DNA of 64,000 nucleotides. It comes from Roseovarius sp. (GTDB taxonomy: Bacteria; Pseudomonadota; Alphaproteobacteria; Rhodobacterales; Rhodobacteraceae). The stretch covers positions 52,464 through 116,463 of the forward strand of contig JARGOC010000012.1 in NCBI GenBank assembly GCA_029212365.1, read 5' to 3'. Of this stretch, positions 52,385 to 62,231 are shown piece by piece. Numbering within the stretch: the stretch's first letter is position 1; each line of letters begins with the position of its first letter. Under the pieces are notes generated by a model. That model was given only the letters and a program-made list of their open reading frames with translations. It ran no database searches and was not told where the DNA came from. Made by a program: the position numbers and the translations under genes.

Positions 52385-52713
52385 GACGATATCCTTATCT
52401 GAGTGAACTTGTTGGGTATCTTTTGTCTTTTCTGAGTAAAAAGGTCAAGTCCAGACCCGCCCCCTACTTTGTCACCAAGTGGCCTCAGCCGTTTGTTCAG
52501 CCGTTGCCGGCCCAAAAGAGCAGATATTGCAGTGGCCCTATGATAGTAAACCTGGCTCAGGTAGTGTTTCCGATCAGAAACACTTGCGCGTGTATGCGCC
52601 GCATCGAAGGCCGGATATGTCGGATTCTCTGCGTGTTTACTGCTGCAGACCGGGTAAGAGCGTCTGAGATGATTTCGTAAAAACGCTGCCTGACCTGAAT
52701 TGAAGGAACTGCA
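52385..52713. promoter_or_regulatory. 329-base divergent region upstream of fbpA-like gene and fhs
   Basis: No gene is supported. A perfect palindrome AGTGTTTC-CGATCA-GAAACACT lies at 52563-52584, about 130 bases before fhs; it could be an operator or a leader hairpin, since no T-run follows. A good ribosome site (GAAGGAA) precedes the fhs ATG. No known riboswitch consensus was recognised. Confidence 0.4.
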
Positions 52714-54390
52714 ATGAGTTATAAATCTGACATTGAGATCGCCCGCGAAGCGACCAAAAAGCCAATCCAACAGATTGGTGATAAACTGGGCATCCCATCC
52801 GAGCACCTGCTGCCTTATGGCCATGACAAAGCCAAAGTCAGCCAAGACTATATCAACTCGGTTCAGTCCAATGATGACGGCAAGCTGATCCTTGTCACGG
52901 CGATCAACCCGACGCCCGCAGGTGAAGGCAAGACCACGACCACAGTTGGTCTGGGCGATGGTTTGAACCGCATCGGCAAAAAGGCAATGGTGTGTATCCG
53001 CGAAGCCTCGCTTGGTCCGAACTTCGGGATGAAGGGGGGTGCGGCTGGTGGCGGCTACGCTCAGATTATTCCGATGGAGGATATGAACCTGCACTTTACG
53101 GGTGATTTCCATGCCATCACCTCGGCGCATGCTTTGCTGTCGGCGATGTTGGATAACCATATCTACTGGGGGAACGAGCAGGAAATTGATGTGCGCCGGG
53201 TGCAATGGCGCCGGGTTGTGGACATGAACGACCGCGCATTGCGCCAAATCAACATCTCGCTGGGTGGTGTGGCCAACGGGTATCCGCGTGAAGGCGGGTT
53301 TGACATCACCGTGGCCTCAGAAGTTATGGCGATCCTGTGTCTGGCTAAGAACCTGAAAGACCTTGAGAAACGCCTGGGCGGTATGATTGTGGCCTACCGC
53401 CGCGACCGCAGCCCGGTGTTCTGCCGTGATATCAAATCAGAGGGCGCGATGACCGTGCTGCTGAAAGATGCCATGCAGCCCAACCTGGTGCAAACGCTGG
53501 AAAATAACCCGGCCTTTGTGCACGGTGGCCCGTTCGCCAACATTGCACATGGCTGTAACTCGGTGATTGCCACCACGACGGCGCTGAAGATTTCAGACTA
53601 CGTTGTGACCGAAGCTGGGTTTGGCGCTGATCTGGGCGCTGAGAAGTTCATGAACATCAAATGCCGCAAAGCAGGCCTCGTGCCGTCAGCGGTTGTTTTG
53701 GTCGCGACCATCCGGGCGATGAAGATGAACGGCGGTGTGGCAAAAGCCGATTTGGGCGCCGAGAGCGTGGACGCCGTGAAGGCGGGGTGTCCGAACCTGG
53801 GCCGTCACATTGAAAACCTCAAATCTTTTGGTGTGCCAGTCGTGGTGGCGATCAATCATTTTGTCACCGATACGGACGCCGAAGTGGAGGCCTGCAAAGC
53901 CTATGTCTCGGAGCATGGTGCTGAAGCAATTGTGTCGCAGCATTGGGAACACGGCTCGGCGGGAGCAGAGAACCTGGCCAGGAAAGTGGTTGAGATGGTC
54001 GAGGCAGGTCATGCCAACTTTGCGCCGATCTATCCCGACAATATGCCCCTGTTCCAAAAGATTGAAACCATCGCCAAGCGCATTTACCGCGCTGACGAGG
54101 TGCTGGCGGATAAGAAAATCCGTGATCAACTGAAATTGTGGGAAGAGCAGGGCTATGGGGATCTGCCGATCTGTATTGCGAAGACGCAGTACAGCTTTTC
54201 GACTGACCCCAAACTGCGCGGAGCCCCTATTGGCCATAGTATCCCGGTGCGCGAAGTCCGGCTGAGTGCCGGTGCGGGCTTTGTTGTGGTCGTGTGCGGT
54301 GAGATCATGACCATGCCGGGGTTGCCCAGCAAACCTGCGGCTGAGAATATTCATCTGAATGACGACGGCCAAATCGAAGGCCTGTTCTAA
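52714..54390 (+). CDS. fhs: Formate-tetrahydrofolate ligase
   Basis: 558 residues, the full family length. The P-loop [19 protein letters not shown] and downstream [39 protein letters not shown] are family hallmarks. It makes 10-formyl-THF from formate, THF and ATP. folD follows 76 bases later, so the pair interconverts one-carbon units; in roseobacters such genes often serve oxidation of methyl groups from methylated compounds. The stop is followed directly by palindromic repeats. Confidence 0.97.
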   Translation: MSYKSDIEIAREATKKPIQQIGDKLGIPSEHLLPYGHDKAKVSQDYINSVQSNDDGKLILVTAINPTPAGEGKTTTTVGLGDGLNRIGKKAMVCIREASLGPNFGMKGGAAGGGYAQIIPMEDMNLHFTGDFHAITSAHALLSAMLDNHIYWGNEQEIDVRRVQWRRVVDMNDRALRQINISLGGVANGYPREGGFDITVASEVMAILCLAKNLKDLEKRLGGMIVAYRRDRSPVFCRDIKSEGAMTVLLKDAMQPNLVQTLENNPAFVHGGPFANIAHGCNSVIATTTALKISDYVVTEAGFGADLGAEKFMNIKCRKAGLVPSAVVLVATIRAMKMNGGVAKADLGAESVDAVKAGCPNLGRHIENLKSFGVPVVVAINHFVTDTDAEVEACKAYVSEHGAEAIVSQHWEHGSAGAENLARKVVEMVEAGHANFAPIYPDNMPLFQKIETIAKRIYRADEVLADKKIRDQLKLWEEQGYGDLPICIAKTQYSFSTDPKLRGAPIGHSIPVREVRLSAGAGFVVVVCGEIMTMPGLPSKPAAENIHLNDDGQIEGLF

Positions 54391-54413
54391 AAGGTGGGTT
54401 GAAACCCCACCTT
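54391..54413. repeat. Dispersed palindromic repeat, copy 2
   Basis: AAGGTGGG (54391-54398) pairs with CCCACCTT (54406-54413), one base after the fhs stop. It is followed by ACGCAT, so it is the reverse-oriented version of the unit seen at 21934-21952. Confidence 0.7.
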
Positions 54414-54428
54414 ACGCATGATGTGTAG

Positions 54429-54447
54429 GGTGGGGTTCAACCCCACC
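54429..54447. repeat. Dispersed palindromic repeat, copy 3
   Basis: GGTGGGGTT (54429-54437), C, AACCCCACC (54439-54447) is a perfect palindrome preceded by ATGTGTAG. Copies 2 and 3 together form a larger inverted pair filling the fhs-folD gap. Confidence 0.75.
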
Positions 54448-54466
54448 GCGATGAGAAGGAAACCAG

Positions 54467-55357
54467 ATGACAGCGCAACGTATTGACGGCAAGGCATTCG
54501 CAGCCACCGTGCGCGAAAAGGTTGCGGGCCATGTCGCGCGCCTGAAAGAAGAGAACGACATCATCCCCGGTCTGGCAGTGGTGTTAGTGGGCGAAGATCC
54601 TGCATCTCAGGTCTATGTGCGCTCCAAGGGCAAGCAGACCACCGAAGTCGGCATGAACTCCTATGAGCACAAGCTAGATGTCGAGACGTCTGAGGCCGAT
54701 TTGCTGGCATTGATTGACCAGTTGAACAATGATGCCAAGGTGCATGGCATCTTGGTGCAATTGCCATTGCCGAAGCATTTGAACGAAAATCTGGTTATTA
54801 ATGCGATTGACCCGGCAAAGGACGTGGACGGGTTTCATATTTCCAATGTGGGATTGTTGGGCACTGGCCAGAAAAGTATGGTGCCTTGCACGCCGTTGGG
54901 CTGTTTGATGATGTTGCGCGATCATCACGGCTCATTGTCTGGCATGGAGGCGGTGGTCATTGGCCGCTCGAACATTGTGGGCAAACCGATGGCGCAATTG
55001 CTGTTGGGTGACAGTTGCACAGTAACCATCGCGCATTCGCGGACCAAAGACCTGCCGGAGGTTGTGCGTCGTGCGGATATTGTTGTCGCCGCCGTGGGCC
55101 GCCCCGAAATGGTGCCGGGTGACTGGATCAAGCAAGGTGCCACTGTGATCGACGTTGGCATCAACCGGATTGAGCGCGACGGCAAGACCAAGCTGGTGGG
55201 GGATGTTGATTTCGCCTCGTGCAGCGAATCGGCCGGAGCGATCACACCCGTGCCAGGTGGAGTCGGGCCGATGACCATCGCCTGCCTGTTGGCCAATACC
55301 GTGACAGCGTGCTGCCGTGCCAATGATGTGGCCGAGCCAGAAGGGCTGACCGCATAG
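54467..55357 (+). CDS. folD: Bifunctional methylenetetrahydrofolate dehydrogenase/cyclohydrolase
   Basis: 296 residues. Characteristic segments are [17 protein letters not shown] (catalytic YxxxK), [20 protein letters not shown] and the NADP site [15 protein letters not shown], then [10 protein letters not shown] near the C-terminus. It interconverts 5,10-methylene-THF and 10-formyl-THF, linking with Fhs encoded just upstream. The start has GAAGGAAA upstream. Confidence 0.97.
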   Translation: MTAQRIDGKAFAATVREKVAGHVARLKEENDIIPGLAVVLVGEDPASQVYVRSKGKQTTEVGMNSYEHKLDVETSEADLLALIDQLNNDAKVHGILVQLPLPKHLNENLVINAIDPAKDVDGFHISNVGLLGTGQKSMVPCTPLGCLMMLRDHHGSLSGMEAVVIGRSNIVGKPMAQLLLGDSCTVTIAHSRTKDLPEVVRRADIVVAAVGRPEMVPGDWIKQGATVIDVGINRIERDGKTKLVGDVDFASCSESAGAITPVPGGVGPMTIACLLANTVTACCRANDVAEPEGLTA

Positions 55358-55416
55358 GTGGCGTGCAAAGCTGAGTGATGAAAACAGAGCTTTGGGCATA
55401 AATGCCCGAGGCATTT

Positions 55417-55848
55417 TTATGTGATGGGGATGGGAATCATTGTGCCGGTCATAATAGCAATGTGGGTTTCCACTGCGCCGTCGATGGCAAAGACATCTGA
55501 TTGTACGATCACCAAACGCCGCCCCGGCTTTATAATCTGCCCCCGTGCAATCAGATGTGCACCTTTACCGGGCGCCAATAGATTTATTTTCATTTCTGTG
55601 GTCAAAACTTCGTGATCAGAATCCATCACACTTAGAGCCGCATAGCCGGCTGCGCTATCTCCTATAGCAAAGGTTAACCCTGCATGAGCGAAGCCATGTT
55701 GTTGCAAGTTTCCTTGTGCCACAGGTGCCCAAATTTCAACCTTACCGGTGTTGACGGAGTGGAGCTTCGCGCCCAATGTGGCCATCAATGACTGAGCGGC
55801 AAAACTGTCGCGGATTTTCTGCTCAGTTTCAGGGGATAATTTCGTCAT
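55417..55848 (-). CDS. PaaI-family thioesterase
   Basis: 143 residues from the ATG at 55848 (GGGAAGA upstream). Hotdog-fold thioesterase layout: GNLQQHGFAHAGLTFAIGDSAAGYAAL is the helix with the HG and acidic catalytic residue, and VLTTEMKINLLAPGKG the core strand. It would hydrolyse acyl- or aryl-CoA thioesters; the substrate is unknown. It lies convergent with folD and divergent from the LytTR gene. Confidence 0.86.
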   Translation of the reverse strand: MTKLSPETEQKIRDSFAAQSLMATLGAKLHSVNTGKVEIWAPVAQGNLQQHGFAHAGLTFAIGDSAAGYAALSVMDSDHEVLTTEMKINLLAPGKGAHLIARGQIIKPGRRLVIVQSDVFAIDGAVETHIAIMTGTMIPIPIT

Positions 55849-55961
55849 TCTTCCCATTCCTGTCTTAGAACTATCCGCGCAGTGTACCATTTTTAGGAGT
55901 AAGAGGTGTTTCTTTTTAACAAGTTGATGCGATTACAAAATTCAAACGTTACAGGTATGGT

Positions 55962-56804
55962 ATGATGAAGCCGAACAGGTTGGGCATCAAAGCCAGCTTC
56001 GCGAAAACATTCTCTCGGTTATTCCTGCCTTTCACAGTGTTCATCTGGGGGGCATGTTGGGTTGTTGCGGTGCTGGCCGGCCCATTCGGTTCCTTTGCGG
56101 CAATGTCATTGTCGGACCGCATCATCTATTGGGGAATAATCTGCACCTGTGGGGTGGTCATCGGGTTTGCAGTTTACGCGATCACGCTGAGTGCGCTGGG
56201 GACGGAAAAACACCGGGCCTTCGCACCGCTCGCTACCGCATTATTGACACTGATGTTCGCGCCCTTTGTCATGGCACTGCACAGCTTTTGGGCGTTCGGC
56301 CCACTTGGCCTGGACATGACCACAATGTCGACCATCACAAATACCTTTGTGATATCAGCGTCGATATTTCTGTTTCGCCAGTTGTCGTTTGTAAAACCTG
56401 ATCATGCTTCGAATGATGGAGCACAAACCACTGCGGATATGGCGGTACAGGACGACAATTCAGTGGGGCCGGTGCCGCGTTTGATGCGTCGGTTGCCTGA
56501 TCACGCAAAAGGGCACATCCTGCGAATTACGGCCAAGAACCACCATGTAGAGGTGGCCACAGAGAATGGGCAGGTCGAGCTGCGGATGCGGTTCACCGAT
56601 GCGATTGGCGAAATGGATCCGATTGCAGGGATTTGCGTGCATCGCTCGCATTGGGTGACGCTCAGTGCGATCACAAAGGTTGAACGTATCAATGCGCATA
56701 AAATCTGTGTTCATCTCAGCAACGGAGATGAAATCCCCGCCAGTCGCAAGTATCGCGTCAACCTGGTGGAGGCAGGTCTGATGCCAGCCGAGGAGACCGC
56801 CTAG
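55962..56804 (+). CDS. Membrane-anchored LytTR-type DNA-binding regulator
   Basis: 280 residues. The N-terminal half has four hydrophobic helices (about 18-45, 50-75, 85-110, 118-142). A Ser/Asp-rich linker leads to a LytTR domain (about 178-275: HILRITAKNHHVEVATENGQVELRMRF, VHRSHWVTLSAITKVERINAHKICVHLSNGDEIPASRKY). LytTR domains bind direct repeats in promoters, and membrane-tethered forms can respond to envelope signals. No cognate kinase is adjacent, so this is a one-component design. Target unknown; the tad pilus genes are the nearest candidates. Confidence 0.88.
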   Translation: MMKPNRLGIKASFAKTFSRLFLPFTVFIWGACWVVAVLAGPFGSFAAMSLSDRIIYWGIICTCGVVIGFAVYAITLSALGTEKHRAFAPLATALLTLMFAPFVMALHSFWAFGPLGLDMTTMSTITNTFVISASIFLFRQLSFVKPDHASNDGAQTTADMAVQDDNSVGPVPRLMRRLPDHAKGHILRITAKNHHVEVATENGQVELRMRFTDAIGEMDPIAGICVHRSHWVTLSAITKVERINAHKICVHLSNGDEIPASRKYRVNLVEAGLMPAEETA

Positions 56805-56869
56805 CGCCGCATCGCAATACAGGGGCAACAGGCCTGATAATATGCGATTGTCGTGAGAAAGCACTGCCG

Positions 56870-58180
56870 TCAGTGAATGATCTCTTCTTCCTTCACGAAC
56901 ATATTCGCCCAAGCGCGATCAATCAAATCAGGGGTCATCTGGTAGGGAATGCCCTCAAACTCACAAATCGAAATCATCTGATCTATCAAGAAAATCGGCT
57001 GATAATTCGCATAAATATTATCAATCGTCGGGTATTTCTTTTTCAACAGATGGACCAAGGTGGCCTCATCCAGAGGCATCTGGCGTTTGCGCGCGACCAT
57101 GGCAAAGATCTTCAGGAAGTCTTCTTGCACGGGGCCGTCAATTTTGATCTTGAAGAAGATCCGGCGCAGGGCCGCTTTGTCAAAAATCTCATTCGGGTGG
57201 AAGTTGGTTGAGAAGATGACCAACGTGTCAAACGGCACTTCGAATTTCTCACCGGATTGCAGGGCCAGAATATCTTTGTTTTCTTCCAGCGGAACAATCC
57301 AGCGGTTCACCAGTGTTTGGGGTGGTTCGGCTTGGCGTCCAAGGTCATCCACGATAAAGATGCCGCCCGATGATTTGAGCTGCAACGGCGCCTGATAGGT
57401 GCGCGCGGTTGGGTTATAAACCAGATCGAGCATATCAAGGCTCAGTTCACCGCCGGTGATAACTGTGGGCCGCTCACACCGCACATACCGTGTGTCAAAA
57501 CTGCGTGTGCGGCGCAGAGAATTGGGGTCATCCACCTCCACCTCGGCTTTGGAATGAACAATCGGGTCATAGACGGTGATGACCTGACCGGCATATTCAA
57601 TGGCGCGGGGCACATAGATCTTGTCGCCCATCGCATCCCGAATACCGTTTGAAATTGATGACTTACCGTTTCCCGGTGGTCCATACATAAGGATCGAGCG
57701 CCCAGCAGAAACAGCCGGCCCGAGGTGATCCAGCAGGTCATCGGGCAAAATCAGATGACCCATCGCATTGGTCAACTGATCACGCGTAATCTGGATGTTG
57801 CGGATTGACTGGCGTTTGACCTGCTCGCGATAGATTGCCAATGGCACAGGCATGGCGCCAAAATATTCTGACTGGCTCAACGCGTCCAGGGCACGGCTTT
57901 TGCCCGCGTCGGTCAGTTGATACCCCATCTCACCGCCAGAGTTGGCGTTCAATGTCCCGGTGGCCTCAAGCAGTTTTTGAATGCGGGCCATATCCACCAG
58001 TTCCTGGGTGACAGCACGGGGCAGGCAGATGGCGGCTGATATATCGCTGACCAGATCAAGGTTCTTGCGAAAGATGGTTTTAAGCAAAATATCCCGCATC
58101 ATAACGATGGGAATTTGCATATCCTCAATCGTTGTCGGAGGAGGGGGGGGCTGAACGCCGCTTTGCACTTGCATGTTCAT
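56870..58180 (-). CDS. AAA-family ATPase linked to the tad locus
   Basis: 436 residues. An N-terminal helical region (about 25-125) is followed by an AAA core: Walker A MYGPPGNGKSS, Walker B GGIFIVDDLGRQ, sensor-1 FSTNFHPNEIF, and the arginine region DKAALRRIFFKIKI. Only one AAA module, without a fused receiver or ligase domain. It ends the minus-strand tad operon, 126 bases after the prepilin peptidase gene. It is not one of the classical Tad/Cpa proteins; it may remodel or load a pilus component. A Gln/Pro-rich start (QPPPPPTT) precedes the fold. Confidence 0.85.
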   Translation of the reverse strand: MNMQVQSGVQPPPPPTTIEDMQIPIVMMRDILLKTIFRKNLDLVSDISAAICLPRAVTQELVDMARIQKLLEATGTLNANSGGEMGYQLTDAGKSRALDALSQSEYFGAMPVPLAIYREQVKRQSIRNIQITRDQLTNAMGHLILPDDLLDHLGPAVSAGRSILMYGPPGNGKSSISNGIRDAMGDKIYVPRAIEYAGQVITVYDPIVHSKAEVEVDDPNSLRRTRSFDTRYVRCERPTVITGGELSLDMLDLVYNPTARTYQAPLQLKSSGGIFIVDDLGRQAEPPQTLVNRWIVPLEENKDILALQSGEKFEVPFDTLVIFSTNFHPNEIFDKAALRRIFFKIKIDGPVQEDFLKIFAMVARKRQMPLDEATLVHLLKKKYPTIDNIYANYQPIFLIDQMISICEFEGIPYQMTPDLIDRAWANMFVKEEEIIH

Positions 58181-58306
58181 TTCGGTCTGCCTGCCTGTTT
58201 TGCCAATTCTTATGCGTTGCGTGTCGGACGCAATGCCTCAGGGATGAACCTGCCTGAGAAACGTGCAAAAAATAAGGAGAGCGTCGGGCAGTGCTGGGGC
58301 AGGGCG

Positions 58307-58807
58307 TCAGACGCCGTAGATCAGCCCCAAAACAAGGTAAACAATCAATGTAAGGCCAAGGGCGAACCCCATTGGAAATTTCTCAGAGTTGGACCAGCTG
58401 ACCCAATTAGGGGCCAGTTGGCGCAGGGGGCTGTTTTTGGCGACACGGTGCACGATCACCGCGACCAGAGTGATGGCCGATAACAACAGCAGGACTGTGA
58501 CGGTATCACCCGGAGCCACAAAGGGCGCCGCTGCGGCAAGAAATTTACTGTCCCCGGCCCCCATCATCCCGATGGCATTGGCAACAAAGGCCAGGGCGAG
58601 CACGATAACCAACTGCATCAACCGCCAGCCGTACGCGTCCAGGTTCAGGATGAACAGCCCGACCACCAAAAACACCACCACCAGCGCCAGATTCGAGGCG
58701 TTGGTGATTTTCATGGTGCTAAGGTCACTCCAAACCACCCAAAGGCAGATCGGAGCGACGAAGGGCAGGAACCAAAGCGCTTCGGCCAGGCTGAGATGAA
58801 GCTGCAT
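58307..58807 (-). CDS. cpaA: Prepilin peptidase, A24 family (CpaA/TadV-like)
   Basis: 166 residues with about five membrane helices. The two catalytic Asp residues are in WSDLSTMKITN and GMMGAGDSKFL (the GxGD motif), the mark of short type IV prepilin peptidases without the methyltransferase part. It should process the Flp prepilins encoded near 38 kb at the Gly-Ala site. It lies between tadD and the AAA ATPase gene on the same strand. Confidence 0.92.
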   Translation of the reverse strand: MQLHLSLAEALWFLPFVAPICLWVVWSDLSTMKITNASNLALVVVFLVVGLFILNLDAYGWRLMQLVIVLALAFVANAIGMMGAGDSKFLAAAAPFVAPGDTVTVLLLLSAITLVAVIVHRVAKNSPLRQLAPNWVSWSNSEKFPMGFALGLTLIVYLVLGLIYGV

Positions 58808-58821
58808 CGCGGGTAACCAGA

Positions 58822-59679
58822 TTAGTTTGTGACGTTATCTTCCAGCGCCGCGAGAGAGCGCGAGGCTTCCTCAAAATGCTGCGGGTGGGTGTCGATCGCA
58901 TCGCGCAACAGACCTTTGCCGATGGACGTATCCCCTTGTTTTACCGCCGAAAGTCCCAGCGTATACAAGAGCTGCGCACGTTCTGCCTGGGTTGCCGGGA
59001 TCACCGGAAGGCTATAGTTTTTCTGCGCTCCACGGGCCAACACCAGGTTGTTCTTGGCGGTGAAAAGGGATTGATCGTTCTGGATCGCCTCGGTGAAAAG
59101 CCGCTCGGCACCAGCGAAATCGCCACGGCTGAGTTTGGAATAGCCCCAGTTGTTCATCACATTGGCGGGCCGGGTTGTCAGGCCCACGGCGGTTTCATAG
59201 AAGCTGTCAGCCTTTTTCCATTGCTTGTTGCTGTCGGCCACCATGGCCTCAAGCCGGTAGCGCTGGAAGGTCTCATGCGTGGGAGGGACGGTGTCCAGCG
59301 TGGTTTTGGCACGCTTCCAATCATTGGTGCGAATAAGGGCATCGGCCAGATTGATCTTGTCCTCGGCGGTGCCATCCTTGTGATCCACGACTTTTTTCCA
59401 CGCGGACACGGCCTCGGTATTGCGTCGTGCGCGGATCAGGGATTTGGCCAACCCGCGTTGCAGGTCAATCCTGTCAGGCTGCTGTGAGCTGGCCTTTTTG
59501 AAGTAAGCCACGGCCTCATCGGCGTCAGCCGCAGTCAGCATCACATCGTTGAGGTTGGTTTCATCGACGACATTGAGATCTTGCAATGCACGATCTACCT
59601 CGGCGTCGCCGGATTTGTCACACGCAGACAGGGCCATAACGCCTGCCACGCAGATGGAAAATAGAATAGGGTGGCGCAT
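58822..59679 (-). CDS. tadD: TPR lipoprotein, TadD-like, first
   Basis: 285 residues. The signal has a lipobox LSAC (FSICVAGVMALSACDKSG), so it is a lipid-anchored, probably outer-membrane protein. Several tetratricopeptide repeats follow, such as EAVAYFKKASSQQPDRIDLQRGLAKSL and NNWGYSKLSRGDFAGAERLFTEAI. TadD is the pilotin-like lipoprotein helping the Tad secretin assemble. Two such proteins are encoded in tandem here. Confidence 0.88.
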   Translation of the reverse strand: MRHPILFSICVAGVMALSACDKSGDAEVDRALQDLNVVDETNLNDVMLTAADADEAVAYFKKASSQQPDRIDLQRGLAKSLIRARRNTEAVSAWKKVVDHKDGTAEDKINLADALIRTNDWKRAKTTLDTVPPTHETFQRYRLEAMVADSNKQWKKADSFYETAVGLTTRPANVMNNWGYSKLSRGDFAGAERLFTEAIQNDQSLFTAKNNLVLARGAQKNYSLPVIPATQAERAQLLYTLGLSAVKQGDTSIGKGLLRDAIDTHPQHFEEASRSLAALEDNVTN

Positions 59680-59709
59680 TTTGTGCGTCCTTTTACTGCC
59701 TCGCCTCGA

Positions 59710-60258
59710 TCATGGTATCTTGCGGATCAGAAAGTCACTGCTTCCCCGCCGTACCACTTTGAACTCTTGTTCTTGAACATCATCATATACCGGATTCTCG
59801 GTTTTTTCTAATGCTAATCTCAAATTATCGCGGATTGAGTCACTTTCGCCATTATCCAGCGCATAGGCGCGGCGAAACATCTGGCCAGCCTCGGCGGTTT
59901 CGCCGGTTTCCATCAACACAACGCCCAGGTTGTTCCAGGCTTCCGGGGATCGCTCGTCAGCTTCGATTGATCGGCGCAACAAATCCTCGGCTTGGCCCAA
60001 ACGACCCAAGGCCAGATAGGCACTGCCAATACCAACCAGCACTTCACCGGTCATACCCTGATCCAGTGCTGCGCGCGAAAAGCTCTTGATTGCCAGCTCA
60101 TATTCGCCGGCCTGCATTAGGCGATGGCCCACCAGCATAGGGTCAATCGTCGCACCCTTGGCGGCGATTCCGGGCGCGAAGGGGCTGTCCTTATCAACGC
60201 CATCGTCGCAGCCTGCCAAGGCCGCGACGAGTATCAGTAAAAGCCCTGCCCGAGCCAT
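59710..60258 (-). CDS. TPR lipoprotein, TadD-like, second
   Basis: 182 residues with lipobox LAGC (LLLILVAALAGCDDG) and at least two TPR units (YELAIKSFSRAALDQGMTGEVLVGIGSAYLALGRLGQAE; NNLGVVLMETGETAEAGQMFRRAYAL). It is shorter than the neighbouring TPR protein. Probably a second pilotin-type partner of the pilus secretin. Located between tadC and the first TadD-like gene, same strand. Confidence 0.86.
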   Translation of the reverse strand: MARAGLLLILVAALAGCDDGVDKDSPFAPGIAAKGATIDPMLVGHRLMQAGEYELAIKSFSRAALDQGMTGEVLVGIGSAYLALGRLGQAEDLLRRSIEADERSPEAWNNLGVVLMETGETAEAGQMFRRAYALDNGESDSIRDNLRLALEKTENPVYDDVQEQEFKVVRRGSSDFLIRKIP

Positions 60259-60272
60259 ATTGCCTCTTTGTC

Positions 60273-61244
60273 TTAGAGGGCCATGGCGAAGAGATCCATG
60301 ATGCCCAGAACCGATGGGCCGACCAGAATGATCAGCAATGGCGGAACTGTAAGCATCATCGTGGCCAATGTCATCTTTGTAGGTAGTTTGTTGGCCTTTT
60401 CTTCGGCGCGCATGACTCGTTTGTCACGCATCTCACCAGCATAAACGCGAAGGGCGTCAGCCACCGATGTACCGAACTGCTGCGATTGGACCAGCACGGT
60501 GGTAAAGCTGGTGATATCCTGCACGCCGCAGCGCTCAGACATCTCGCTCAAAACCGATGGTTTATCACGCCCGGCTTTGATTTGCTGCGCTACAATCTCG
60601 TACTCTCCTGCCAGTGCGGGGTAGGAGCTGACCAATTCGGTCGCAACACGAATGATGGATTGGTCCATGGACTGACCGGCCTCAACGCAAACGAGCATCA
60701 TATCCAAGCTGTCTGGGAAGCCATCCTCGATCTCTTGCTGGCGTTGCTGGCGGCGTTTGGTCACCCAATATTTCGGGAGCATATAGCCCACCAAAGCTGG
60801 TCCAAGAATCCACGTCAGGGCCTGTGTCGGAGTGGAATCGTCACCGGATTTGAACAACAGGTAGTAGAGCACGCCCAGCACCAAAAGTGACAGTGCGGCG
60901 GCCATCTGCGCAAAATGGAAATAGCGCACCGCATCGCGGTGATGATAGCCGGCCTGCATCAGGGTCAGGCGGATCGCCGACAATTGTTTGGCGTCCTGAG
61001 GCTCAAGGAAGTTGGCGTATTTATCCAACTTCTTGTTTTTGCCACCCTTACGCAGTTTCTTTTGCAGGTCTTCGTTCTGCAATTGTGCGAATTGGCTTTC
61101 TTTCAGTTTATCCAATGGGTCCTTGCGCTGCCCAAAATGGGCGGCCAGGGCCAGCATGATCAGGATCACACCCAAGGTACCAGCGAAGATGATCGGGCCA
61201 AAGGGGCCCAATGTGCCAGTCAAAGTTTCCATAATACTGTTCAT
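60273..61244 (-). CDS. tadC: Tad pilus inner-membrane protein TadC (type II secretion F family)
   Basis: 323 residues from the ATG at 61244 (AAGGA upstream; 61292 is an alternative). Membrane helices near the N-terminus, middle and C-terminus flank the cytoplasmic T2SF domain: FPDSLDMMLVCVEAGQSMDQSIIRVA and VQSQQFGTSVADALRVYAGEMRDKRVMRAEEKANKLPTKM. With TadB it forms the inner-membrane platform. It overlaps no gene but follows TadB closely. Confidence 0.93.
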   Translation of the reverse strand: MNSIMETLTGTLGPFGPIIFAGTLGVILIMLALAAHFGQRKDPLDKLKESQFAQLQNEDLQKKLRKGGKNKKLDKYANFLEPQDAKQLSAIRLTLMQAGYHHRDAVRYFHFAQMAAALSLLVLGVLYYLLFKSGDDSTPTQALTWILGPALVGYMLPKYWVTKRRQQRQQEIEDGFPDSLDMMLVCVEAGQSMDQSIIRVATELVSSYPALAGEYEIVAQQIKAGRDKPSVLSEMSERCGVQDITSFTTVLVQSQQFGTSVADALRVYAGEMRDKRVMRAEEKANKLPTKMTLATMMLTVPPLLIILVGPSVLGIMDLFAMAL

Positions 61245-61257
61245 CGAGGTATTCCTT

Positions 61258-62226
61258 TTAGACCCGGATATTGACGAGGGCGCGCATGACAATCAGGTTG
61301 ACCGTCAGGAAGGCACCCACGACCAGACAAGCCGGAATAAACCACGCGTGTTCATACGCTTCGGTGTAGTAATCCGGGTCCAGCAGGTTAATGACAACAA
61401 GTGCGATAAGCGGGAAGGCTGATAGAAACTTGCCCGACCATTTTGCCTCGGCTGTGATCGCTTTTACGCGGCGGAACAGGCGAAAGCGTGCGCGGATCAC
61501 CGTGGCCAAGCCGGCCAGAATTTCCGCGAGGTTACCACCTGATTGCTGCTGAATGGTCACAGCCACCGCAAGGAAGCGCAAATCCTGCATATCCAGGCGT
61601 TGGGCCATATCTTTGAGGCTTTCACCCATTTCGCGGCCATAGGCGGCTTCATCGGCGATGATGCCCATTTCGGTGCCCAGAGGATCGGCCACTTCGCTGG
61701 CCACGATCGCAATCGCCGAATTGAAAGGGTGGCCCACACGCAATGAGCGAACCATCAGTTCAATCGCGTCAGGCAGTTGTTCCTCCAGCATGGCCATACG
61801 TTTGCCCGCTTTCATGGACACCCAAGTGAACACACCACCCACGCCCATGACAACCGAGACCAGAACTCGCACACCCATACCGGTGGCGGTGCCGATAGAC
61901 AGACCAAAGAAGGCAACAAAACTGACACCGATCATGATCAAGATCAGCTGTTGGGGGGTAAACGCAATGGCAGCCTTTTGCGCTTTGTCCGACAGGATCG
62001 AATAAAGCGGGATTTTCTTGGCCTTCATGTGCTGCTGCATTTCTTTGCGCAGCTGATCCATAACCTGTTCACGGTTGGCGTTTTTATCGAGCATTTCCAA
62101 CCGGCGATTGACGCGGTTGTTCAGGCTGATTGAGCGGCCAAAGACGGTCAGATACAGACCTTCCACCAGGACAAGCACCCCGACGAAGATCAGAATATAG
62201 ATAATTGGTTCGGCGCTAATGGTCAT
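61258..62226 (-). CDS. tadB: Tad pilus inner-membrane protein TadB
   Basis: 322 residues, membrane helices at the N-terminus, near 95-135 and at the C-terminus. The T2SF domain reads LPDAIELMVRSLRVGHPFNSAIAIVA and IQQQSGGNLAEILAGLATVIRARFRL. It partners TadC as the assembly platform driven by CpaF. Encoded 6 bases after cpaF. Confidence 0.94.
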   Translation of the reverse strand: MTISAEPIIYILIFVGVLVLVEGLYLTVFGRSISLNNRVNRRLEMLDKNANREQVMDQLRKEMQQHMKAKKIPLYSILSDKAQKAAIAFTPQQLILIMIGVSFVAFFGLSIGTATGMGVRVLVSVVMGVGGVFTWVSMKAGKRMAMLEEQLPDAIELMVRSLRVGHPFNSAIAIVASEVADPLGTEMGIIADEAAYGREMGESLKDMAQRLDMQDLRFLAVAVTIQQQSGGNLAEILAGLATVIRARFRLFRRVKAITAEAKWSGKFLSAFPLIALVVINLLDPDYYTEAYEHAWFIPACLVVGAFLTVNLIVMRALVNIRV

Positions 62227-62231
62227 GGCAT

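Noticed and set aside
52381..53247. Long minus-strand reading frame opposite fhs
   Set aside because: It mirrors the codon pattern of fhs, has no recognisable domain and no ribosome site.
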